Assembly: GCA_946223375.1 (NCBI GenBank)
Contig: CAMICU010000014.1
Span: 1-36,712, forward strand
Origin: an uncultured Stenotrophomonas sp.
Lineage (GTDB): Bacteria > Pseudomonadota > Gammaproteobacteria > Xanthomonadales > Xanthomonadaceae
Direction of reading: 5' to 3'
DNA length: 36,712 bases
Each line of letters begins with the position of its first letter. Position 1 is the stretch's first letter. Made by a program: the position numbers and the translations under genes. The notes below the pieces were generated by a model. The model made no database searches, was not told the origin of the DNA, and worked only from the letters and a program-made list of their open reading frames with translations. Below, one piece after another: positions 15,009-22,533 of this stretch.

Positions 15009-16424
15009 ATGTCCGCCCGTACTGGTTTCCGATCCGACCGCAATGAACGCTCCGAGCGCAGCGAGCAGCGCATCGACGCCCTGCGCGTCCCCCCGCACTC
15101 GGTCGAGGCCGAACAGGCGGTGCTCGGTGGCCTGATGCTGGCGCCGGAGGCGTTTGACCGGGTCAACGAGGCCTTGACCGAAAAGGATTTCTACCGCCGT
15201 GACCACCAGCTGATCTACCGCGCCATCCGCGAGCTGTCCGAGCGCGACCGCCCGTTCGACGCGGTCACGCTGGGGGAGTGGTTCGAGTCGCAGGGCAAGA
15301 TGGACCAGGTCGGCGACGGCGCCTATCTGATCGAGCTGGCCAGCACCACGCCGTCGGCCGCCAACATCAGCGCCTACGCCGAGATCGTGCGCGACAAGGC
15401 GGTGCTGCGGCAGCTGATCCAGGTGGGTACCGACATCGTCAACGACGGTTTCCAGCCCGAGGGACGCGACAGCTCGGAGCTGCTGGCCACCGCCGAGAAG
15501 TCGGTGTTCGCCATCGCCGAACAGGGCGCCCGTGGCCGCACCGACTTCGTGGCCATGCCGGGCGCGCTGAAGGATGCCTTCGAGGAGCTGCGCAACCGCT
15601 TCGAGAACGGCGGCAACATCACCGGCCTGCCGACCGGCTACAACGATTTCGATGCGATGACCTCCGGCCTGCAGCCGACCGACCTGATCATCCTTGCCGC
15701 GCGCCCGGCCATGGGCAAGACCACCTTCGCACTGAACATCGCCGAGTACGCGGCGATCAAGTCGAAGAAGGGCGTGGCGGTGTTCTCGATGGAAATGTCG
15801 GCATCGCAGCTGGCGATGCGCCTGATTTCCTCCAACGGCCGCATCAACGCGCAGCGCCTGCGTACCGGCCAGCTGGAAGACGAGGACTGGAGCCGCGTCA
15901 CCAGCGCGATCAAGATGCTGAAGGAAACCAAGATCTTCATCGACGACACGCCTGGCGTGTCGCCGGAAGTGCTGCGTTCCAAGTGCCGCCGCCTCAAGCG
16001 CGAACATGACCTGGGCCTGGTGGTGATCGACTACCTGCAGCTGATGAGCGTGCCGGGCAACAGCGAAAACCGCGCGACCGAAATCTCGGAGATCTCGCGT
16101 TCGCTGAAGGGCCTGGCCAAGGAACTGCACGTGCCGGTGATCGCGTTGTCGCAGCTCAACCGCTCGCTGGAAACGCGTACCGACAAGCGCCCGGTGATGG
16201 CCGATCTTCGCGAATCGGGCGCAATCGAGCAGGATGCGGACATGATCGTCTTCATCTACCGCGACGATTACTACAACAAGGAAAATTCGCCGGACAAGGG
16301 CCTGGCCGAGATCATCATCGGCAAGCACCGTGGTGGCCCGACCGGCTCGTGCAAGCTGAAGTTCTTCGGTGAGTACACCCGTTTCGACAACCTCAGCCAC
16401 GACTCGGTCGGCTCGTTCGAATAA
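15009..16424 (+). CDS. dnaB: Replicative DNA helicase DnaB
   Basis: 471 residues, the usual DnaB length. The N-terminal helical domain (about 25-125, VPPHSVEAEQAVLGGLML) is followed by a linker and the RecA-like ATPase with Walker A ARPAMGKTT (231-239), the Walker B region LGLVVIDYLQLM, and the C-terminal DMIVFIYRDDYY and GPTGSCKLKF segments. The hexamer unwinds DNA 5'-3' at the fork and binds primase. The first ~22 residues (RSDRNERSERSEQRID) are charged and variable. The start at 15009 is the ATG just ahead of the conserved domain; the frame is open upstream to 14829, but that stretch contains the leader elements. Confidence 0.96.
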   Translation: MSARTGFRSDRNERSERSEQRIDALRVPPHSVEAEQAVLGGLMLAPEAFDRVNEALTEKDFYRRDHQLIYRAIRELSERDRPFDAVTLGEWFESQGKMDQVGDGAYLIELASTTPSAANISAYAEIVRDKAVLRQLIQVGTDIVNDGFQPEGRDSSELLATAEKSVFAIAEQGARGRTDFVAMPGALKDAFEELRNRFENGGNITGLPTGYNDFDAMTSGLQPTDLIILAARPAMGKTTFALNIAEYAAIKSKKGVAVFSMEMSASQLAMRLISSNGRINAQRLRTGQLEDEDWSRVTSAIKMLKETKIFIDDTPGVSPEVLRSKCRRLKREHDLGLVVIDYLQLMSVPGNSENRATEISEISRSLKGLAKELHVPVIALSQLNRSLETRTDKRPVMADLRESGAIEQDADMIVFIYRDDYYNKENSPDKGLAEIIIGKHRGGPTGSCKLKFFGEYTRFDNLSHDSVGSFE

Positions 16425-16439
16425 GCAGGGAGCTGCCGC

Positions 16440-17849
16440 ATGTCCGTCGCCATCGTCTGGTTCCGGCGTGACCTGCGCCTGCGCGACAACCCGGCGCTGC
16501 AGGCCGCCATCGCGGCAGGGCATGCGGTGCTGCCGGTCTACATCCACGCGCCGCACGAGGAAGGCGCCTGGGCCGCCGGTGCCGCCTCCGATGCGTGGTT
16601 GCATCATTCGCTGCAGCGGCTGGACGCCGATCTGAGGGCGCGTGGCAGTGCGCTGGTGCTGCGCCGTGGCGACAGCGCCGGCCAGCTGCAGGCGCTGATC
16701 GCCGAGAGTGGCGCGGTGGCGGTGTACTGGAACCGCAAGTACGAGCCGGCGACCCAGCCGCGCGATGCGGCGATCAAGCGCGAGCTGCGCGGGCAGGGCC
16801 TGCAGGTGGAAAGCCACAACGGCTACCTGCTGTTCGAGCCGTGGGAACTGGCGACCCAGCAGGGTGGCCCGTACAAGGTGTTCACGCCGTTCTGGCGCAA
16901 TGCGTTGACCCGTTGGCGCTTGCCGGCACTGTCGGCGGCGCCGGCCCGGCTGCCGTCGCACCGGATCAGCGGCGTGCCGCTGCAAGCGCTGCAGCTGCAG
17001 CCCCGGCTGGGCTGGGATGCGGGGTTCTGGCCGCACTGGCAGCCCGGCGAGGAGGGTGCCCAGGAGGCGCTGGAGGTGTTCATCGACGGTGCGCTCAGCG
17101 GCTACCGCGAGCAGCGCGACCTGCCGGACCGGGTCGGCACCTCGCTGATGTCCGCGCACCTGCATTTCGGCGAGATCGCGCCGTGGCGGATCGCCCATGC
17201 GCTGGAGGCGGTGCGCAGCGCCGGGCGTGATGCCGATATCGACGGCTACCTGCGCCAGCTGGGCTGGCGCGAGTTCTCCTGGCATCTGCTGCACCACTTC
17301 CCGCAGACCGCTGAGCACAACCTCAATCCGCGCTTCGACGGCTTTGCCTGGGCAGCGCCGCAGCCGGAGCTGCTGCAGGCCTGGCAGCAGGGACGCACCG
17401 GCATTCCGATCATCGATGCCGGCATGCGCGAGCTGTGGACGACCGGCTTCATGCACAACCGGGTGCGGATGCTGGTCGGCAGCTTCCTGTGCAAGCACCT
17501 GCGCATGCACTGGCTGCAGGGGGCCCGCTGGTTCTGGGACACGCTGGTGGACGCCGACCTGGCCAACAACAGCATGGGCTGGCAGTGGATCGCCGGTACC
17601 GGTGCCGATGCGGCGCCGTACTTCCGGGTGTTCAACCCGGTGACCCAGGCGCAGAAGTTCGATCCGCAGGCGCGCTACATCAGCCGCTGGGTGCCCGAAC
17701 TGGCCGCGCTGCCGCTGAAGGCGCGGTTCGCGCCGTGGCTATCGCCGGCGCTGCTGGCCGAACTGGCACCGTCCTATCCGCGCCAGCCGCTGGTGGATCT
17801 GGCGCAGGGGCGCGAAGCCGCGCTGGACGCCTACCACCGTTGCCGGTGA
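16440..17849 (+). CDS. phrB: Deoxyribodipyrimidine photolyase (class I CPD type)
   Basis: 469 residues. N-terminal alpha/beta antenna domain (VAIVWFRRDLRLRDNPAL) and C-terminal FAD-binding helical domain with TGFMHNRVRML, WFWDTLVDADLANNSMGWQW and the GTGADAAPYFRVFNP signature. The conserved tryptophans of the electron chain are in these blocks. It splits cyclobutane pyrimidine dimers using blue light. The ATG follows GGGAG by 7 bases and lies 15 bases after the dnaB stop, so the two are likely co-transcribed. The antenna cofactor cannot be decided from sequence alone. Confidence 0.94.
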   Translation: MSVAIVWFRRDLRLRDNPALQAAIAAGHAVLPVYIHAPHEEGAWAAGAASDAWLHHSLQRLDADLRARGSALVLRRGDSAGQLQALIAESGAVAVYWNRKYEPATQPRDAAIKRELRGQGLQVESHNGYLLFEPWELATQQGGPYKVFTPFWRNALTRWRLPALSAAPARLPSHRISGVPLQALQLQPRLGWDAGFWPHWQPGEEGAQEALEVFIDGALSGYREQRDLPDRVGTSLMSAHLHFGEIAPWRIAHALEAVRSAGRDADIDGYLRQLGWREFSWHLLHHFPQTAEHNLNPRFDGFAWAAPQPELLQAWQQGRTGIPIIDAGMRELWTTGFMHNRVRMLVGSFLCKHLRMHWLQGARWFWDTLVDADLANNSMGWQWIAGTGADAAPYFRVFNPVTQAQKFDPQARYISRWVPELAALPLKARFAPWLSPALLAELAPSYPRQPLVDLAQGREAALDAYHRCR

Positions 17850-17982
17850 CTGCTTGAACGGTTCAGACAGGAAGATGAATGGATGCCGCGCCGGCCGTCG
17901 AACCATCATGCCGGCATCGCATCGGGCTGTTTATCCTTGCCCGGCACCCACAAGGCCGATCGGCCCCCTGAAGGAGATTCAG

Positions 17983-18681
17983 ATGACCACCCGTACCGCT
18001 TTCCGCAATCTTTCCATCGGTCTGGTTGCCGCAGCCGTTCTTTCGGCATGCGCCACCGGTGGTTCCTACGTGCAGCAGGACCAGTACGGCAACCAGCCGC
18101 AGCAGCAGAACCGTACCGGCAAGGGCGCCCTGATCGGCACCGCGATCGGCGTGGCCGCCGGCCTGCTCAGCGGCGACAACGCCACCGAACGCCGCCAGCG
18201 TGCGATGGTGGGGGCCGGTATCGGCGCGCTCAGCGGTGCGGCCATCGGCAACTACCAGGACCGCCAGGAGCGGGCCCTGCGCGAGCGTACCGCCAACACC
18301 GGCATCGACGTGCAGCGTGACGGTGACAACATCACCCTGAACCTGCCCGACGGCATCACCTTCGACTTCAACAAGACCACCCTCAAGCCGCAGTTCTACA
18401 GCGCCCTGAATGGCGTGGCGAGCACGTTGAACGAATACAACCAGACCATGATCGAAGTGGTCGGCCATACCGACAGCATCGGCACCGACGCGGTCAACAA
18501 CCGCATCTCCAAGGAGCGCGCCGACGCCGTGGCCGCCTACCTCAGCGCGCAGGGCGTGCAGCGCGAGCGCATCGAGACGCTGGGTGCCGGCAAGTCGTAC
18601 CCGATCGCCGACAACAGCACCGATGCCGGCCGTGCGCAGAACCGCCGCGTCGAGATCCGCGTGATTCCGCTGCGCAGCTGA
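17983..18681 (+). CDS. OmpA-family lipoprotein with glycine zipper (YiaD-like)
   Basis: 232 residues from the ATG at 17983 (AAGGAG 6 bases upstream). Signal peptide with lipobox LSAC near residue 24. Glycine-zipper region (GALIGTAIGVAAGLL ... AGIGALSGAAIGN, about 46-90) then a C-terminal OmpA peptidoglycan-binding domain (about 115-232) with VVGHTDSIGTDAVNN, LGAGKSYPIADN and the closing AQNRRVEIRVIP. Expected in the outer membrane, holding it to peptidoglycan. Ends 23 bases before a strong hairpin. Confidence 0.93.
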   Translation: MTTRTAFRNLSIGLVAAAVLSACATGGSYVQQDQYGNQPQQQNRTGKGALIGTAIGVAAGLLSGDNATERRQRAMVGAGIGALSGAAIGNYQDRQERALRERTANTGIDVQRDGDNITLNLPDGITFDFNKTTLKPQFYSALNGVASTLNEYNQTMIEVVGHTDSIGTDAVNNRISKERADAVAAYLSAQGVQRERIETLGAGKSYPIADNSTDAGRAQNRRVEIRVIPLRS

Positions 18682-18704
18682 TTGCCACAGCGATTGAGCC
18701 GTAC

Positions 18705-18732
18705 GACAAGGGCCGCGAAAGCGGCCCTTGTC
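18705..18732. terminator. Strong hairpin after the OmpA-family gene
   Basis: Perfect 12-bp stem GACAAGGGCCGC / GCGGCCCTTGTC with a GAAA tetraloop (18717-18720). No T tract follows, but position and stability fit a terminator for the gene ending at 18681. Confidence 0.7.
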
Positions 18733-18784
18733 ATGTCGGCACGGGGAAGCGCAGCGCCTTGGCCGGGAACCGCGCCCCGGCCGA

Positions 18785-19075
18785 TCAGCCGGCGATGACC
18801 GCGCTGTTGCGTCCCTTGCGCTTGGCTTCGTAAAGCGCCGCATCGGCGCGCGCACTGTTCCGGTTGCGCAGTTCATCGCGGACGATGGCGGCCAGGCCGG
18901 ACTGGGTGGCATCGCCGGCGGCGGTGCCATGGCGGTCAATGACGTCCTTGAAGTGGTCGATGTCCAGCGCCAGCAGCGGCGCGTGCCGGAAGCGGCTCCC
19001 GCGTTGGCCGGGGCTCTGCTGGCTGAGGGGGCGTTCGAGCGTGCGCCGGCCCATCTGCGTAACCCCGATCAGGCC
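18785..19075 (-). pseudogene. Decayed GGDEF (diguanylate cyclase) remnant
   Basis: The frame from 19054 to the stop at 18785 reads as a GGDEF domain with its centre missing: LLALDIDHFKDVIDRHG and AAGD are the usual first third, then after ELRNR the sequence jumps to RADAALYEAKRKGRN, the usual end. The catalytic GG(D/E)EF block and about 80 residues are absent. Upstream in frame, LIGVTQMGRRTLE looks like a damaged LTGVxNRRxLE, reading into the end of the neighbouring gene (19069). No sensor domain is present. It cannot make c-di-GMP; a short expressed peptide is unlikely. Confidence 0.75.
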
Positions 19076-20097
19076 ATGGGCAGGCGGCTTTCGGCCCGGC
19101 TGTAGCGATCATGCAGTGCCCGTACCTGCGCGGTGCGCGGATGGATGCGCGCGGTCTCCCCGAACGTCCGCAGGTACTGGCAGGCGGCGAAGCCCGGCGA
19201 CTGCCGCTCGTAATCGGCGATCCAGGCCAACCGGTCCGGACGGTTGGCCTGCTCGGGTGACCATGCCGCGACGCGTGGCTGGATGCGGGCTTTCATCCCC
19301 ATCCGCCACGGCTTGGGAGTAAGGCGCGCGCGGAAGCAGTGCTGCAGGCGGCACATGCGGGCATACAGCGGATCGGCGTGGACCGCCTTGAAGAGCTGGT
19401 GGACCGCCTTGTCCTGCGGATCGAACACCGCGTGCATCACCAGCACGCGCAAACCGGCCGGCGTGCGGTAGGTGCGCAGCGTCCAGTCCGGTTGTTGCCG
19501 TGCGAACTGCTCCAGCTTGGCCAGCGCGCGCCCTTGGGCGCCTCCATTGGCGTTGAAGCGCACGCGCCTGACCACTACCACCAGCCAGTTGAGCAGGACC
19601 AGCGCGAGGGTGGCGGCTGCGGCGCCTATCCACCCGTTGTTCGCGTTGAGGCCGACGATGGCCATCACGCCCATCCAGCAGGCCGCCGACAGCAGGAAGG
19701 GCAGGACACAGCCGGAGGGAGGTTCTTCCAGGTCGATGTCGGCGAACAGCACGTCCGGGGTGTTCAGGCACAGCGCGCCGTAGCTGTTGCGGGTGATGAC
19801 ATCGTCGCCCTCGCGTGCGACGACCTGTTCGCGGATGGGCACGCCTTCCACGCCATAGTGGGTGCGGCGCTCGCGGCGCGGCAGTGATTCACCGGCAAGG
19901 ATGGCGTCCATGGCCTGCTGCACGCGGGTCTCTGCATGCGCCTGGGCGGCCTCCAGGCTGAGGTCGGACCAGCCGAAGCGACGGACGGTGAGGCTGCGGC
20001 GGCGATGCCGGACCTGCCTGCGGGCCTCGGCCCAGTACTCCGGAACAATCCTCTGCCGTCCTGCGGTCATCCTGACGAAGTGGCCGGAGTCTGGCAT
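19069..20097 (-). CDS. Conserved-looking membrane protein of unknown function, possible primase-like signature
   Basis: 342 residues if started at 20097; an internal ATG at 20070 is also possible, and neither has a clear ribosome site. An N-terminal soluble part (about 14-128) has PEYWAEARRQVR and ends in LFADIDLEE (D120, D122). Two adjacent membrane helices follow (about 131-152 and 155-177). The C-terminal part has LRTYRTPAGLRVLVMH (207-222) and a dense conserved-looking block DPLYARMC ... CFRARLTPKPWR (242-265). I do not recognise a named family. The order D-x-D, then a T-x-x-G-x-R/H strand, recalls archaeo-eukaryotic primase cores split by a membrane hairpin, but this is inference. Its 3' end overlaps the GGDEF remnant. 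Confidence 0.75.
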   Translation of the reverse strand: MPDSGHFVRMTAGRQRIVPEYWAEARRQVRHRRRSLTVRRFGWSDLSLEAAQAHAETRVQQAMDAILAGESLPRRERRTHYGVEGVPIREQVVAREGDDVITRNSYGALCLNTPDVLFADIDLEEPPSGCVLPFLLSAACWMGVMAIVGLNANNGWIGAAAATLALVLLNWLVVVVRRVRFNANGGAQGRALAKLEQFARQQPDWTLRTYRTPAGLRVLVMHAVFDPQDKAVHQLFKAVHADPLYARMCRLQHCFRARLTPKPWRMGMKARIQPRVAAWSPEQANRPDRLAWIADYERQSPGFAACQYLRTFGETARIHPRTAQVRALHDRYSRAESRLPMA

Positions 20098-20448
20098 AGG
20101 CCGTGGCGCCCGTCATCGGCGCCGCCTGCGGTGCATCGACGCGTCGTCGGCCTGGCTCTCCAGGCGGGTTCAACAGGGGGGCCGAGTGCTGAAGGGGAGC
20201 AGTACCTGCCTGGCGTCGATAGTGGCCACGATGGGTAAGGCTGCGGCCACCGACGACGTCGAGGCCGTGCGGCAGCACGACGGGACCGCTGGCTGCATCG
20301 CGCTGACCGATGCGCAGATGGATGTGCTGCGGTAGGCGGTGGATGTCCCGGTGCCGATCCGGATCGTGCCTTGAGCCATGGCCCGCGCGCGGGCGCTACA
20401 CACTGACGCGCAGCCGCTGAGTGGCAGGAGCAGGTCCGCGGGTCCCGC
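20098..20448. other. Intergenic stretch with no recognised gene
   Basis: 351 bases between two minus-strand genes. Open frames here are short and carry no recognisable domain. No strong hairpin with a T run and no convincing promoter was found; it presumably holds the promoter of the 342-residue gene. Confidence 0.5.
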
Positions 20449-20991
20449 TCAGTCCTCCAGCTTGAGTGCGGCGTCGGCGGCCAGCAGGGCCTGCGCCGCC
20501 GCGCCCAACGGGGGCGATGCCACGTCCTGCACGCCCAGCACCTGCAGCACTTCCTCGCCGGTGACGAAGCGTCGGCCGCGCCGGTCGTACATGCCGGTGA
20601 TGAGCAGGGCGCGGGTCGCCACCTTGTCGTCGTCGCCGACCAGCACGCGTTGCTCCATCAGGATGCGGCCGCCGACCCAGCCGACCATGCGCGTTTCCAG
20701 GATGAAGCGCTGGAATGGCTTGAGTTCGCGCCGGAACTGGATGGTGCCGGCGCCGGCGATCGGCGCCCACTTGCGGCGCATCGCCACCTTGCCCAGGCCG
20801 GTGCGCAGCACCAGGTCCAGCCGGCCCAGGTCGAAGATCGTCCAGTAGCGGCCGTTGGTCATGTGCAGGTTCAGGTCGATGTCGTTGGGCAGCACCCGGA
20901 ACTGCAGCCGCGATACGCCGGTGGGGGCCTGCAGGCGCGGGCGGAACCAGGAACAGATCAGCAGGTGCAGGAGGCGGAACCAGAGATTCAT
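20449..20991 (-). CDS. Acyl-CoA thioesterase-like hotdog-fold protein
   Basis: 180 residues. An N-terminal hydrophobic stretch (LWFRLLHLLICSWF) is followed by a hotdog thioesterase domain with LPNDIDLNLHMTNGRYWTIFDLGR, the D-x-N-x-H-x-x-N-x-x-Y pattern of the 4HBT/THEM6-like group. It may hydrolyse fatty acyl-CoA; the first helix could tether it to the membrane. It is divergent from the TetR gene, with paired operators between them, so the TetR protein is the likely regulator of this gene. Confidence 0.82.
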   Translation of the reverse strand: MNLWFRLLHLLICSWFRPRLQAPTGVSRLQFRVLPNDIDLNLHMTNGRYWTIFDLGRLDLVLRTGLGKVAMRRKWAPIAGAGTIQFRRELKPFQRFILETRMVGWVGGRILMEQRVLVGDDDKVATRALLITGMYDRRGRRFVTGEEVLQVLGVQDVASPPLGAAAQALLAADAALKLED

Positions 20992-21007
20992 GGCGCGGGC
21001 AAACCTT

Positions 21008-21025
21008 TTATAACGACTGTCATAA
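21008..21025. promoter_or_regulatory. TetR-type operator, copy 1
   Basis: Inverted repeat TTATAAC-GACT-GTCATAA, 7-bp arms with a 4-base spacer and one arm mismatch. It shares the arm sequence and spacing of copy 2 and lies nearer the thioesterase start, about 17 bases from its ATG. Confidence 0.75.
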
Positions 21026-21040
21026 CGCGCGTACGCTAAG

Positions 21041-21058
21041 CTATGACACCCGTCATAG
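21041..21058. promoter_or_regulatory. TetR-type operator, copy 2
   Basis: Perfect inverted repeat CTATGAC-ACCC-GTCATAG, ending 13 bases before the TetR ATG. Centre-to-centre distance to copy 1 is 33 bases, about three helical turns, so both would face the same side of the DNA. Confidence 0.8.
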
Positions 21059-21071
21059 CAAGGACCTCGCG

Positions 21072-21641
21072 ATGCGCCGCCGTCCCACCGATGCCCCGCA
21101 GCGCGTGATCAGCACCGCCGCCGACATGCTCGCGACCTATGGCCTCAATGCCACCAGCATCCGTGAGGTGACCAAGCGTGCCGAGGCGCCGTTCGGCTCG
21201 ACCTATCACCATTTCCCCGGTGGCAAGCAGCAGGTGCTTGCCGAAGCGACCGCCCTGGCCGGAAGCCGCATCGACGCCATGCTCGACGAGGTCCTGCGCG
21301 AGGGCGTGGTCAGCGGCGTTTCGCGCTTCCTGGCGCTATGGCGCGAACGCCTGCTCAAATCCGACTTCCACGTGGGCTGCCCGGTACTTGCCGCGGCGGT
21401 GGAAGAGCCCATCGACGGCGGCGCCGACGATGCCCGGGAAGCGGCCGGTGTTGCGTTCACGGCGTGGGAGCGACGCCTGGCCGAGGCGTTCATCGGCGAA
21501 GGCCATGCGCCGGCCCAGGCGCAGGCATGGGCGACGATGCTGATCGCCAGCGTCGAAGGCGCGGTGGCGATCAGCCGGGCCACGCGTGACATCGCCGCGT
21601 TCGACCGGGTGGTCGAGCGACTGCAAGGCTGGTTGCGCTGA
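21072..21641 (+). CDS. TetR/AcrR-family transcriptional regulator
   Basis: 189 residues. N-terminal TetR helix-turn-helix (about 9-55) with TSIREVTKRAEAPFGSTYHHFPGGKQQVL, whose STYHHFPGGK recognition-helix region is typical of the LmrA/YxaF branch. The C-terminal ligand domain includes HVGCPVLAAAVE, also common in that branch. AAGGA is 7 bases before the ATG. It probably represses itself and the divergent thioesterase through the two operators. Inducer unknown; a lipophilic ligand or acyl compound is plausible from the neighbour. Confidence 0.92.
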   Translation: MRRRPTDAPQRVISTAADMLATYGLNATSIREVTKRAEAPFGSTYHHFPGGKQQVLAEATALAGSRIDAMLDEVLREGVVSGVSRFLALWRERLLKSDFHVGCPVLAAAVEEPIDGGADDAREAAGVAFTAWERRLAEAFIGEGHAPAQAQAWATMLIASVEGAVAISRATRDIAAFDRVVERLQGWLR

Positions 21642-21666
21642 ATGCAGCGGCATCAGCGGACGAAGC

Positions 21667-22476
21667 TCATGCGCTGCCTCGGCAGGCGGGAAAACGGCTG
21701 CAGCCCAGGAACGTCGCTCCGGTCCGCCTGTTGCGCCGCTCCACCATGGACGCGCCGCATCGAGGGCAGGCAGGTACGAGCGGCGGGCCGGGTGGCATGG
21801 TGGGCGGTTGTCGCTGCGGTGGGGGGGTCGGCGAGGCATCTGCCGTGCGCTGCACGGCGTGAATCATCCGCAGCAGTGCCGCTCCAGGGATAAGCTCGAT
21901 GGGCTTGCCGGCAATGAAGGCCTCCGCCTCGGGGGTGAAGGTGCCGATGGAAATGATCTTTACCGCATCGGCCCGGTGATGCGCGAGCAGGCCGTACATC
22001 TCCCGCACGACCGCCACGCCAACCTGCTGCCGCTTCCACTGCTTGCATTGCACCAGGGTGCGCTGGCCGCTCTTGCGAAGGATGAGATCGATGCCGCCAT
22101 CGGGACCGCCCAATCCGGTTTCCTCGACGGCAAAGCCCTGCTCGCGGAAGGCCTCACCTACCAGCTTCTCGAACTCACGCCAACCATGTGCAGACAGGCT
22201 GTCCAGATCGGTGCGCGTCTGCAGCAGGCGGCGACGATGACGCGCCTTGCGCCATGAAAGAAGCGCACCCCACAGGCAGATCAGGAGCCAGAGCCAGCCC
22301 AGTGTCGTGAACACACCGCCACTGGTGAATGCACTTGCCAACAATCCGCTGCGGCTGGACATGAATGCCGGGACAGCAAAACGTATCAGGGCGAAGCCGA
22401 CCAGCCCGAGAATGATGCCGGCTTGCCAAGGCATCGTCGCAAGATCATCCAGCAGATTAGTCCTGCGTCGGGCCAT
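21667..22476 (-). CDS. Membrane-anchored Mrr-like restriction endonuclease with topoisomerase-type zinc finger
   Basis: 269 residues from the ATG at 22476 (AGGGG 5 bases upstream; a second ATG at 22482 is possible). Two hydrophobic segments (about 18-37 and 55-74) come before an Mrr-type PD-(D/E)XK nuclease domain (about 98-210): GWREFEKLVGEAF, G-x-D-GG-I-D (D126, D130) and the Q-x-K form of the catalytic site, Q143-C-K145. The C-terminus has a C4 zinc finger (C237, C240, C259, C265) of the type found in topoisomerase I. No methylase or other restriction subunit is adjacent. Role unknown; cytoplasmic DNA processing near the membrane is inferred. Confidence 0.85.
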   Translation of the reverse strand: MARRRTNLLDDLATMPWQAGIILGLVGFALIRFAVPAFMSSRSGLLASAFTSGGVFTTLGWLWLLICLWGALLSWRKARHRRRLLQTRTDLDSLSAHGWREFEKLVGEAFREQGFAVEETGLGGPDGGIDLILRKSGQRTLVQCKQWKRQQVGVAVVREMYGLLAHHRADAVKIISIGTFTPEAEAFIAGKPIELIPGAALLRMIHAVQRTADASPTPPPQRQPPTMPPGPPLVPACPRCGASMVERRNRRTGATFLGCSRFPACRGSA

Positions 22477-22533
22477 GAACATCCCCTGTTCCTCACCTGT
22501 GCGCGATGGTAACGCCTGCAGTGCACCGGGTGC

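Noticed and set aside
14967..17510. 847-codon minus-strand frame opposite dnaB and phrB
   Set aside because: Spans two well-identified genes and has no recognisable domain; antisense artefact of GC-rich codon use.
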